Shown here: one piece after another, positions 1 to 6,110 of the stretch
How positions within the stretch are numbered: the stretch's first letter is position 1
Layout: each line of letters opens with the position of its first letter
Source: Acidimicrobiaceae bacterium
GTDB taxonomy: Bacteria; Actinomycetota; Acidimicrobiia; Acidimicrobiales; Palsa-688
DNA: 11,304 nt
Direction: 5' to 3'
Assembly (NCBI GenBank): GCA_003158835.1
Contig: PMLI01000383.1
Span: 1 to 11,304, forward strand
The notes under the pieces: generated by a model
What the model was told of the DNA's origin: nothing
Seen by the model: the letters and a program-made list of their open reading frames with translations, nothing else
The model's database searches: none
Translations under genes and position numbers: made by a program

Positions 1-1
1 C

Positions 2-253
2 GGCATCGCCGTCCTGTTCCGGACGCTGCAAGCCTTCGGTTTGTTCGACCTCCCCTACGTGCTCACCACCGGCGGGCCCGGTACCTCTACCGAGTCCCTG
101 GCCATGTTGGGTTACAACACCATGTTCACCGACCTGGAGTTCGGTCCCGGCGCCGCCGTGGCCACCACCACGGCGCTGATCGTGCTGGTCGTGTGCCTCG
201 TCTTCTTGCGCGCCTTCAAGACCCAGGTTGGAAAGGAAACCATCAATGCGTAG
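2..253 (+). CDS. Sugar ABC transporter permease, MalF/UgpA type (3' end only)
   Basis: Only the last 83 residues are in the window; the reading frame is open from base 2, so the gene begins to the left. The visible part has the typical end of a MalF/UgpA-type inner-membrane permease: a FDLPYVLTTGGPG segment, which follows the cytoplasmic EAA loop in this family, then SLAMLGYN and a last membrane span rich in Ala, Val and Leu (about 25 residues) ending in a short basic tail. Family members pair with a MalG-type permease, an extracytoplasmic sugar-binding protein and an ATPase to import mono- or oligosaccharides. The next gene is exactly such a partner and its start overlaps this stop by 8 nt, so the two are surely co-translated. 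The EAA loop itself lies outside the window. The substrate cannot be read from this fragment, but the amylosucrase downstream makes sucrose or an alpha-glucoside a reasonable inference. Confidence 0.9.
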   Translation, partial: GIAVLFRTLQAFGLFDLPYVLTTGGPGTSTESLAMLGYNTMFTDLEFGPGAAVATTTALIVLVVCLVFLRAFKTQVGKETINA

Positions 254-1091
254 TCGCACCCGCCACGGCTGGAGGCGCTGGATAAACTGGGTCAACCTGT
301 TTTCCCTCTTGATAGCGCTGTTCGTCCTGCTGCCCATGTACTGGATGGTGGCCTCCAGCTTCAAGAACACCGCCGGTGTGGGAGCCAGCCCAGCCCAGTA
401 CTTCCCCAACCCGGTGACCACGTCCAACTATCAAGTCGCCTTCAGCGACTACACCTTCGGCCGCTACATCCTCAACTCGGTCGTCGTCGCCTGCTGCTCG
501 ACCGCCCTGGTGCTCTTCCTGGGCACCCTGGCCGGTTACGCCCTCTCACGCCTCCCCGTCAGGGGCAAGTACCCGATGATGGTGGCCTTGCTCATGATCT
601 CGGTGTTCCCGCAGATCGCGGTCATCGCCCCGCTTTACCTGATCATGCGCGACCTGGGTTGGCTCAACAGCTACCAGGCCCTCATATTCCCATATACCGC
701 CTTCAACTTGCCCTTCGCCATATGGATACTGCGCAACTACTTCCTCGGGATCTCGATGTCGATGGAGGAGAGCGCTCGTGTCGACGGGGCCGGGCCGGTC
801 CGCACCCTGGTGTCCATCATCGTGCCTCAGGTGAAGCCCGGCATCTTCACCGCCGCCGTCTTTACCTTCACCGCCTGCTGGACGGAGTTCCTGATGGCGC
901 TCTCGGACAACATCGAGAACAATTACCGCACCATCCCGGTGGGTATTGCCACGTTCGGTTCCCAGTTCACCGTGCCCTACGGGACCCTGTTCGCCGCCAG
1001 CGTGGTCGCGGTCGTCCCCATCGCCATCCTGGTGTTGGTGTTCCGCAAGTCGGTCGTGTCGGGTCTCACGTCCGGAGCCGTGAAGGGATGA
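246..1091 (+). CDS. Sugar ABC transporter permease, MalG/UgpE type
   Basis: A complete 281-residue inner-membrane permease, the usual length for the MalG/UgpE (COG0395) family. It has a basic cytoplasmic N-terminus, a first membrane span near residues 16-34 (IALFVLLPMYWMVASSFK region), further spans near 76-98, 110-132 and 142-160, and a last one near 246-267. The signature EAA loop that docks on the ATPase is clear at about residues 174-199: EESARVDGAG followed by LVSIIVPQVKPG, matching the EAA...DGA...P...P pattern. I chose ATG 246 rather than TTG 228 because GGAAAGGA at 230-237 sits 8 nt before it. The start overlaps the stop of the upstream permease gene (ATGCGTAG), so translation is coupled. 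The ATPase and the binding protein are not in the window; shared ATPases such as MsiK are common in actinobacteria. The family call is very sure, the sugar specificity is not. Confidence 0.95.
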   Translation: MRSRTRHGWRRWINWVNLFSLLIALFVLLPMYWMVASSFKNTAGVGASPAQYFPNPVTTSNYQVAFSDYTFGRYILNSVVVACCSTALVLFLGTLAGYALSRLPVRGKYPMMVALLMISVFPQIAVIAPLYLIMRDLGWLNSYQALIFPYTAFNLPFAIWILRNYFLGISMSMEESARVDGAGPVRTLVSIIVPQVKPGIFTAAVFTFTACWTEFLMALSDNIENNYRTIPVGIATFGSQFTVPYGTLFAASVVAVVPIAILVLVFRKSVVSGLTSGAVKG

Positions 1092-1110
1092 GCCTGATTT
1101 CATTATCTGC

Positions 1111-1136
1111 GAGCCCGGGCTCCGTGCCATAGGCAC
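1111..1136 (+). promoter_or_regulatory. Two adjacent inverted repeats before the amylosucrase gene
   Basis: The 74-nt gap between the permease and the amylosucrase holds a perfect 12-bp palindrome GAGCCCGGGCTC (1111-1122), followed at once by GTGCC-ATA-GGCAC (1124-1136). A weak AT-rich stretch (CATTATC, about 1101-1107) lies just before them. They could be a regulator binding site for a separate amylosucrase promoter, or an RNA hairpin that adjusts expression within the operon. No T-run follows, so a classical terminator is unlikely. Short GC-rich palindromes arise easily by chance in such DNA, so the functional call is weak. Confidence 0.25.
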
Positions 1137-1165
1137 CTTGGGTGACTTGTCGAGGTGAGAGCCCG

Positions 1166-3046
1166 GTGACGGACATGGAGGTCCGGGCCCGGGTCGAGGA
1201 TTGGCACGACGACCTGGCGTCTGCCCTGGCCGGTTTGTACCCGGGGCAGGCCCAGGCCGTCGGGGCCGCGGTGGTGGCCCGGGCCAGCGCCGCGGCCCGG
1301 GCTCGCACCGCGGCACTGGTTGCGCTCGACCGGGAACGTGAGCGCGATGTCGACTGGTACCTCCGTCCCGGACGGGTCGGTTATGCCGCGTACGCCGACC
1401 GGCTTGGTGGTGACCTGCAGGGCGTGGCCCGCCGCATTGGTTACCTGCGGGAATTGGGCGTCGACGTACTCCACCTGATGTCGGTGTTGCGCGGCCGGGC
1501 GGGCAACAGCGACGGCGGCTACGCCATCGACGATTATCGGCGTCCTGACCCTGCCTTGGGCACGCTTTCCGACCTCGAGGAGTTGATCGGTTCGCTCCGG
1601 GACGCTGGCATCAGCACCTGTCTCGACCTGGTCATGAACCACACCAGCTCCGATCACGAGTGGGCCGTGCGGGCGCGGCAGGGCTCCGCCTATCACCGGG
1701 GCCTGTACTTGACCTTCCCGGACCGCACCGGTCCGGACGACTACGAAGCCACCCTGCCGGAGGTCTTCCCGACGATGTCGCCCGGCAACTTCACGTGGGT
1801 TGAGCAGATGCAAGCGTGGGTATGGACGACTTTCCGGGAGTTCCAGTGGGATCTCAACTGGGCCAACCCGGACGTCTTGGTGGAGATGACCGACGTACTG
1901 CTGCACTTGGCCAACCTGGGCGTGGAAATCGTCCGGTTGGACGCCGTCGCCTTCACTTGGAAGCGTCTTGGCACCAACAGCCAGAACCAGCCGGAGGCCC
2001 ACCTGATCGCTCAAGCTTTGCGCGCCGCGCTGGGCATAGCCGCGCCGGCGAGCATACTGCTGGCCGAAGCCATCGTGGGGCCCGACGACCTGGTCCCGTA
2101 CCTGGGTGAACATGAACGTCAACGGCGGGAATGCCAGTTGGCCTACCACAACCAGCTGATGGTCCAAGGCTGGTCCATGCTGGCCAGCCGCGACGCCCGT
2201 CTGGCCACGGCCGCTCTCGGCCGGCTGCCCCAGCCACCGGCGGGGACAACGTGGCTGACCTACGTCCGCTGCCACGACGACATCGGTTGGGCTGTCTCGG
2301 ACCTGGACGCGGCGTCTGTGGGTTGGGACGGCCGCGCCCACCGGCGGTTCCTGGCCCAGTTCTATCGGGGCGACTTCCCTATGTCTTTCGGCCGAGGCAC
2401 GGCCTTTTCTGCCAATCCCCAAACCGGCGACGAGCGCACATGCGGGATGGCGTCAGCGCTCTGCGGAGTGGCAGCCGGGCTCGAAGCGGGCGACCCCGCC
2501 CAGGTCGGGCAGGGCACCGCCCGCCTGCTCCTGCTTTATGCCTTGGCCTTCGGTTTCGGTGGCGTACCGATGATCTACATGGGCGACGAGCTCGGGCTAG
2601 GCGACGATGAGACCAACCAGGTCGACCCGGAGCGAGCGGGCGACAGCCGGTGGCGCCACCGGCCCGCGATGGACGAGACCCAGATGTCGGAGCGCCACGA
2701 CCCTCACACGGTGGCGGGCACGGTGTGGGCGGGTTTTCGCCGGCTCGTAGAGGCTCGCAAGGCGTGCCGCTCCCTTCACGGCACGGGGACCGTAGAGGTC
2801 CTCGACAGCGGCCACCCGAGCGTCTTTGCCTGGGCCCGGCACCACTCCCGGTACGGGCCCATGCTCGGTTTGGCCAATGTCTCCGAGACCACCGCTTACG
2901 TGTCGCCGGATGTGCTCGCGGTATTGGATCTACGCCCGATCGTCGACCTGTTGGGCCTCGAAACCTCGGACTTGCTCCGCCTGGGCCCGTTCGCGGTGCG
3001 CTGGTTGAGCGCTGACGGGCTTTACCGCACAGCCCCGGCCGTCTAA
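1166..3046 (+). CDS. ams: Amylosucrase (GH13 subfamily 4, sucrose glucosyltransferase)
   Basis: A 626-residue cytoplasmic GH13 enzyme without a signal peptide, close in length to the 636-residue Neisseria polysaccharea amylosucrase, which transfers glucose from sucrose onto an alpha-1,4-glucan and releases fructose. The (beta/alpha)8 motifs are all present: SDGGY with Asp116, NHTS with His159, RLDAVAF with the nucleophile Asp259 (Neisseria Asp286), LAEAIV with the acid/base Glu301 (Glu328), and CHDDIGW with His370/Asp371 (His392/Asp393). Asp116 and Arg495 (GDSRWRHRP) correspond to the Asp144-Arg509 salt bridge that closes the amylosucrase pocket and separates it from ordinary amylases. The N-terminal ~90 residues form the helical domain, and the last ~70 a beta domain. 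Neisseria Arg226 is replaced by Pro (TLPEVFP). GTG 1166 is chosen because GAGGTGA (1152-1158) lies 7 nt upstream; GTG 1142 has no such site. It lies 74 nt after the sugar permease, probably in the same operon. A sucrose hydrolase of the same subfamily is the main alternative. Confidence 0.92.
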   Translation: MTDMEVRARVEDWHDDLASALAGLYPGQAQAVGAAVVARASAAARARTAALVALDRERERDVDWYLRPGRVGYAAYADRLGGDLQGVARRIGYLRELGVDVLHLMSVLRGRAGNSDGGYAIDDYRRPDPALGTLSDLEELIGSLRDAGISTCLDLVMNHTSSDHEWAVRARQGSAYHRGLYLTFPDRTGPDDYEATLPEVFPTMSPGNFTWVEQMQAWVWTTFREFQWDLNWANPDVLVEMTDVLLHLANLGVEIVRLDAVAFTWKRLGTNSQNQPEAHLIAQALRAALGIAAPASILLAEAIVGPDDLVPYLGEHERQRRECQLAYHNQLMVQGWSMLASRDARLATAALGRLPQPPAGTTWLTYVRCHDDIGWAVSDLDAASVGWDGRAHRRFLAQFYRGDFPMSFGRGTAFSANPQTGDERTCGMASALCGVAAGLEAGDPAQVGQGTARLLLLYALAFGFGGVPMIYMGDELGLGDDETNQVDPERAGDSRWRHRPAMDETQMSERHDPHTVAGTVWAGFRRLVEARKACRSLHGTGTVEVLDSGHPSVFAWARHHSRYGPMLGLANVSETTAYVSPDVLAVLDLRPIVDLLGLETSDLLRLGPFAVRWLSADGLYRTAPAV

Positions 3047-3050
3047 GCCG

Positions 3051-3656
3051 TCACCCGTGTGTTCCCGGCCCTACCGCACCAACCGTATGGCCCGTCAGCG
3101 CGAGCGAACGCTTCCGGTGGGCGGCCAAGGCCAGCCGGGACTCGCACACCGAGTGCAGCAGAAGAAAGATCCCAAAGGCCAGGATGATGTCACCGGTACT
3201 GAACACGTTGGCCAATGGCCACGTGCGCGGGACCGAGAAGTTGTCTCCGAGAAAGGCCAAGTGCGGGTCAGGCAGGCTCGTCGAGTTCAGGAACTCGCCC
3301 GGGTGACGCACGCGTCCCGCCGCGCTCAATGCCACCGGCGACGCCGGCATCACTCCACCGTTGGCCCCGATCGCCACCAGATTGGACAGACCACCGAGAC
3401 CCACCAACCACAGCCAGGAGATATGGCGGTTCCGTACTAGGAAGCAGACGGCCAGCCCATATGACGCCAAATGCAGCCCTGAGCCCAACCACCCCGGCAC
3501 GTCTCTGGGGATGACCGAGATAATGAGGATCTGCAGGACCAGGGCCGCCACAATGCTCCAGCGCGCCTTGATCTTCACCCGGGACAGGTTCTCGAGAGAG
3601 CCGCCACACACCAGGACAGACAGCGCCGCCAGGGCGACTGTGAAGACGAGGATCAC
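3051..3656 (-). CDS. DUF5317-like integral membrane protein
   Basis: A 201-residue membrane protein with about five spans (residues 1-18, 34-51, 60-76, 82-100, 148-170). The central ANGGVMP motif (about 98-104), the FLGDNFSVP segment and the last span beginning FSTGDIILAFG are features I associate with the DUF5317 family, whose biochemical role is unknown. The start is GTG 3656: it overlaps the TGA of the GGDEF-EAL gene as GTGA, and GGAAAGAG (3671-3664 on this strand) lies 7 nt before it. A longer frame up to 3782 would place a charged non-membrane stretch inside the upstream gene and has no better ribosome site. The 4-nt overlap implies translational coupling, so the protein probably works in the same membrane signalling unit, perhaps as a sensor or partner; that is inference. 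The stop lies 4 nt from the stop of the convergent amylosucrase gene. Confidence 0.85.
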   Translation of the reverse strand: MILVFTVALAALSVLVCGGSLENLSRVKIKARWSIVAALVLQILIISVIPRDVPGWLGSGLHLASYGLAVCFLVRNRHISWLWLVGLGGLSNLVAIGANGGVMPASPVALSAAGRVRHPGEFLNSTSLPDPHLAFLGDNFSVPRTWPLANVFSTGDIILAFGIFLLLHSVCESRLALAAHRKRSLALTGHTVGAVGPGTHG

Positions 3657-5692
3657 CGCCCGGCTCTTTCCAGTCCCAGTTGCGCTCCGGCGGTCGGTCG
3701 GCCCCCTGGTGCCCACAGACGCGGGCCGATCATTTCCGGTGGCATCGCCTTGCCGTAGAGCCATCCCTGAGCCGTCGTGCAACCGAGCTCGAGGAGCATC
3801 TCCGCAACGCCGGCGTCTTCCACGCCTTCCGCTAAGGTCTCGATCCCGAGGGCCTGACCGAGCTGGACTATGGCCCGGACAATGAGCGCGTCCCTCTCGT
3901 CGCGGGCCATGTTCGTCACGAAGCTACGGTCGATCTTGAGGCGGTCGACGGGCAGCTCCCGCAGCTGAGCCATCGACGAGTAGCCGGTCCCGAAGTCGTC
4001 GATCGAAATCGAGAGCCCGCTGTCGCGGAGCCTCTTCAACACCGAATGCGTGGTGGAGCGGTCCGGGCCGATGGTGTTCTCTGTGATCTCGAGGTCGACG
4101 TCACCCGGATTTACGCCCGTTTCGCCCATCAAGCGAGCCACCAGATCAGGAAAACGAACATCGTGCATATTGCGGGCTGAAATGTTTATCGCGGTCCGGA
4201 GCTGCTGGCCCTGCTTCCGCCAGGACTCGCACTGGGTCAGCGCCCGGCGCAGGACCCATTCAGTGATGGCCCCAATGAGTTCTGTCTGCTCGGCCAGTTC
4301 GATGAACTCCACCGGGGGCAGGACGCCGGCGATCGGGTGGCGCCATCTGACCAGCGCTTCGACACCGACGACGTGACCGCTCAGCAGGCTGATCTGGGGC
4401 TGGTACTCGAGGAAGAACTGGTCGGTCCGCAGGGCCTCGGCGACGTCTGCGAGCAAGCCGACCCGGCCGATACCGGGACTGTTGGAACCCGGCTCGTAGA
4501 CGGCGACACCTTTCCCTCCGTACTTCGCCGAGTACATGGTTTCGTCCGCCCGCCGGACGAGCGTCTCCGAGTCGTGAGCATGGTCCGGTAGTACGGCCAC
4601 TCCGAAGCTGGCCCCGACCGGCACCGGGAAGTCCTCGACCACGCACGCCTCCGAGAACGTGGCCTGTACCCGCTCGGCCACTCCTATGGCGGCGGCAACC
4701 GAGCCGATGTGGGGCAGGACAAGGGCGAACTCGTCGCCTCCGATGCGGGCCAGAAGATCCGACGAACGGCACACATGGTTCATCCGGGAGGCCACTTTGC
4801 GCAGGACTTCGTCGCCGACGTCGTGGCCCAACTGGTCGTTGATCCCCTTGAAGCCGTTGAGGTCGATCAGCACGAGGCCCACCCGCTGCCCGGTGCGCCG
4901 GGCGGAAAGGACCGCTCGGTGCAGGTACTCGTCGAAGAGCCGTCGATTTGGCAACTGCGTGAGGGCGTCGTGAGTCGCCTCGTTCCGCCGGACCTGGGCC
5001 AGCTCGGCCGTGCGGTAAACCGTCCAGATCGTCACCAGCACGAGGGGGATCAGCAGCGTGCTGCGCTCGCCGACCACGACGAAGACGGGCGAAAGGGAGA
5101 GCAGTACGCCGTCGGTTGAGAGGTTTACCGTCCCGAACTCGCGCAATACTTCCATCACCGGCAGCGCCTGGTGCAGCGCTATGACAGTGCACGTGAGGGT
5201 GTTGCTGACGACGAAAATAATGGCACCGGCGAGAAGGAAGGCAGGGAACCAGACGATCGACGGGGTGGCATGGAGGCGCAATGTCTGGCCCTGACCGGTG
5301 ACGTCCAGCACGGCGGCGGCCAGGCTCAAAGTGACGACGATCTCGGCCAGGTTGAAAAGGACCTTCACAAACGCCTTGCGAGAAGCGACCTCGCCGATCA
5401 GCACGACGGTGGTGGCGATGGTAACGGCCGTGACCGGTGGCGCGATCAGCAGCAACGCCATCATGAATGTCCAGCTGGCCGTGACCTGTCCGTTTTCTTC
5501 GAGGCCCAGCCATCGTAAGGGCCGCAACTCGGTAAAAAGGCAGCAGGCTGCGAAAACCGCCAGGATCTGGGGCTGAGGCCCGAGGGGCCCTTGCCCCCGG
5601 GATGCCCACGCGTCGTACGCAAAGCCCCCGAGAGCGCCGAGGACCACGGAAGAGACAAAAAGGTTGACTGAAAACAACTGCTTTCTCGTCAT
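3653..5692 (-). CDS. Membrane-anchored GGDEF-EAL protein (c-di-GMP synthase/phosphodiesterase)
   Basis: A 679-residue bifunctional c-di-GMP enzyme. Residues 1-230 are an N-terminal membrane domain with about seven hydrophobic spans (near 7-26, 41-56, 72-86, 87-101, 110-130, 147-173, 196-226). The GGDEF domain (about 236-400) has an intact GGDEF signature at 318-322, the metal residue Asp277, FKGIND at 281-286, and an RxxD inhibitory site (Arg309-Asp312) exactly five residues before GGDEF. The EAL domain (about 411-655) keeps Glu445 of EAL, Asn503, Glu535, the DDFG pair Asp565/Asp566, Lys586, Glu622 and Gln642. Both activities are therefore possible on sequence grounds; which dominates cannot be read. 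ATG 5692 is the first start in the frame, but no Shine-Dalgarno precedes it; TTG at 5677 after GAGAAAG is a weaker alternative. The upstream small-protein gene and the downstream DUF5317 gene (4-nt overlap) suggest one operon. The ligand of the membrane domain is unknown. Confidence 0.95.
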   Translation of the reverse strand: MTRKQLFSVNLFVSSVVLGALGGFAYDAWASRGQGPLGPQPQILAVFAACCLFTELRPLRWLGLEENGQVTASWTFMMALLLIAPPVTAVTIATTVVLIGEVASRKAFVKVLFNLAEIVVTLSLAAAVLDVTGQGQTLRLHATPSIVWFPAFLLAGAIIFVVSNTLTCTVIALHQALPVMEVLREFGTVNLSTDGVLLSLSPVFVVVGERSTLLIPLVLVTIWTVYRTAELAQVRRNEATHDALTQLPNRRLFDEYLHRAVLSARRTGQRVGLVLIDLNGFKGINDQLGHDVGDEVLRKVASRMNHVCRSSDLLARIGGDEFALVLPHIGSVAAAIGVAERVQATFSEACVVEDFPVPVGASFGVAVLPDHAHDSETLVRRADETMYSAKYGGKGVAVYEPGSNSPGIGRVGLLADVAEALRTDQFFLEYQPQISLLSGHVVGVEALVRWRHPIAGVLPPVEFIELAEQTELIGAITEWVLRRALTQCESWRKQGQQLRTAINISARNMHDVRFPDLVARLMGETGVNPGDVDLEITENTIGPDRSTTHSVLKRLRDSGLSISIDDFGTGYSSMAQLRELPVDRLKIDRSFVTNMARDERDALIVRAIVQLGQALGIETLAEGVEDAGVAEMLLELGCTTAQGWLYGKAMPPEMIGPRLWAPGGRPTAGAQLGLERAGR

Positions 5693-5710
5693 GAGACCGG
5701 GGGACGAGCC

Positions 5711-5738
5711 GGCCGGGTCGGTGAAAGGTTACCCGGCC
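5711..5738 (-). promoter_or_regulatory. Hairpin in the leader of the GGDEF-EAL gene
   Basis: A perfect 8-bp inverted repeat GGCCGGGT ... ACCCGGCC with a 12-nt loop lies in the 68-nt gap between the 46-residue ORF and the GGDEF-EAL start, 18 nt before the ATG. No T-run follows on the minus strand, so a classical terminator is unlikely. Because the downstream start lacks a ribosome binding site, the hairpin may act in translational control or partial attenuation. The structure is seen directly; the role is inferred. Confidence 0.4.
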
Positions 5739-5760
5739 CGGCCGCACTCATGTCCGGGCC

Positions 5761-5901
5761 TTAGGGCCAACGTGGAAGGGCCCACTTGAACGGAGCGCCG
5801 AGAACAGCGACGGCGGCACCGATGAGGGTCAGTCCGAGGGATGAATAGATAATGCGCGTGGCCCGGCTGGGCTTTTCCTGGTTTTGTGTCTTTCTCACCA
5901 T
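5761..5901 (-). CDS. 46-residue single-span membrane protein, unrecognised
   Basis: I do not recognise this family. The ORF encodes a charged, basic N-terminus (MVRKTQNQEKPSRATR), one hydrophobic segment at about residues 17-38 (IIYSSLGLTLIGAAVAVLG), and a short end rich in Trp and Pro (FKWALPRWP), as in a small inner-membrane protein with a single helix. Codon third positions are moderately GC-rich, less so than in neighbouring genes but more than in the sequence just upstream. AGGAAAGG (5920-5913) lies 11 nt before the ATG, a little far; more striking, the ATG overlaps the stop of a 15-codon ORF with a much better ribosome site, so expression by translational coupling is likely. Position directly before the GGDEF-EAL gene suggests a modulator of that membrane enzyme, which is inference. 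It could also be a chance ORF. Confidence 0.5.
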   Translation of the reverse strand: MVRKTQNQEKPSRATRIIYSSLGLTLIGAAVAVLGAPFKWALPRWP

Positions 5902-5942
5902 TTGATCCCGGACCTTTCCTGTGTGTGTTGAGCTGGTTTCAT
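5895..5942 (-). CDS. 15-residue leader ORF coupled to the small membrane protein
   Basis: ATG 5942 is preceded by AAGGAGGA (5954-5947), the strongest Shine-Dalgarno sequence in the window, at ideal spacing (5 nt from the GGAGG core). The frame reads MKPAQHTQERSGIKW and stops at TGA 5897-5895, which lies inside the first codons of the next ORF (ATGGTGA; 7-nt overlap). The peptide is hydrophilic and basic, with no run of a single amino acid that would suggest classical amino-acid attenuation. Its likely job is to load ribosomes and hand them to the 46-residue ORF by termination-reinitiation. A sequencing frameshift that split one longer small protein is the main alternative. Confidence 0.5.
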   Translation of the reverse strand: MKPAQHTQERSGIKW

Positions 5943-6060
5943 TTTGTCCTCCTTGGGATAGATGATTTGGCTCGACATTTGGCTTTTCGACCCCGGATTT
6001 GGTCCGCTTTAGGTTCCGCTGTTCACGGAAAGTGTTGGATGCGCGCTCTGCGCGTTCAGG
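5943..6060 (-). promoter_or_regulatory. Comparatively AT-rich leader region with several small hairpins
   Basis: Between the drug-exporter operon and the leader ORF the sequence is visibly less GC-rich than its surroundings and shows no convincing gene. It contains three short perfect inverted repeats in a row: CGCGC-TCT-GCGCG (6042-6054), TTCCG-N7-CGGAA (6014-6030) and CGGA-TTTGG-TCCG (5994-6006). The strong ribosome site at 5947-5954 follows. The stretch must hold the promoter, the 5' untranslated region, or both, for the c-di-GMP operon. It matches no riboswitch class that I can recognise; the typical c-di-GMP riboswitch core is absent. Confidence 0.35.
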
Positions 6061-6110
6061 GGCTCGGATGGTCAAAACGAGAAGATCTCAGGACCGCAGA
6101 CGAGGCCCCG

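Noticed and set aside
1103..2422. 439-residue frame antisense to the amylosucrase gene
   Set aside because: Its sequence is Arg/Gly/Val-rich low-information translation without motifs; the plus strand carries an unmistakable enzyme.
4260..5747. 495-residue frame overlapping the GGDEF-EAL gene on the same strand
   Set aside because: It is an Arg/Pro-rich shadow; the GGDEF and EAL motifs lie in the other frame.
5936..5961. GGTTT-N15-GGGATA, resembling a SigF/SigB-type promoter on the plus strand
   Set aside because: No plus-strand gene lies downstream, and the match coincides with the reverse complement of the leader ORF's ribosome site.
5693..6060. A c-di-GMP (GEMM) riboswitch controlling the c-di-GMP operon
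   Set aside because: The conserved core of that class (such as the ACGCAAAGCC-like segment) is not present on the minus strand.
5761..6075. 104-residue ORF extending the small membrane protein upstream from a TTG start
   Set aside because: No ribosome site precedes the TTG, codon third positions before 5901 are far less GC-rich than in real genes here, and the frame runs across a strong Shine-Dalgarno that serves another frame.
6070..6075. TTGACC as a -35 box for the c-di-GMP operon on the minus strand
   Set aside because: No acceptable -10 box is found 16-18 nt downstream; the sequence there is GC-rich.
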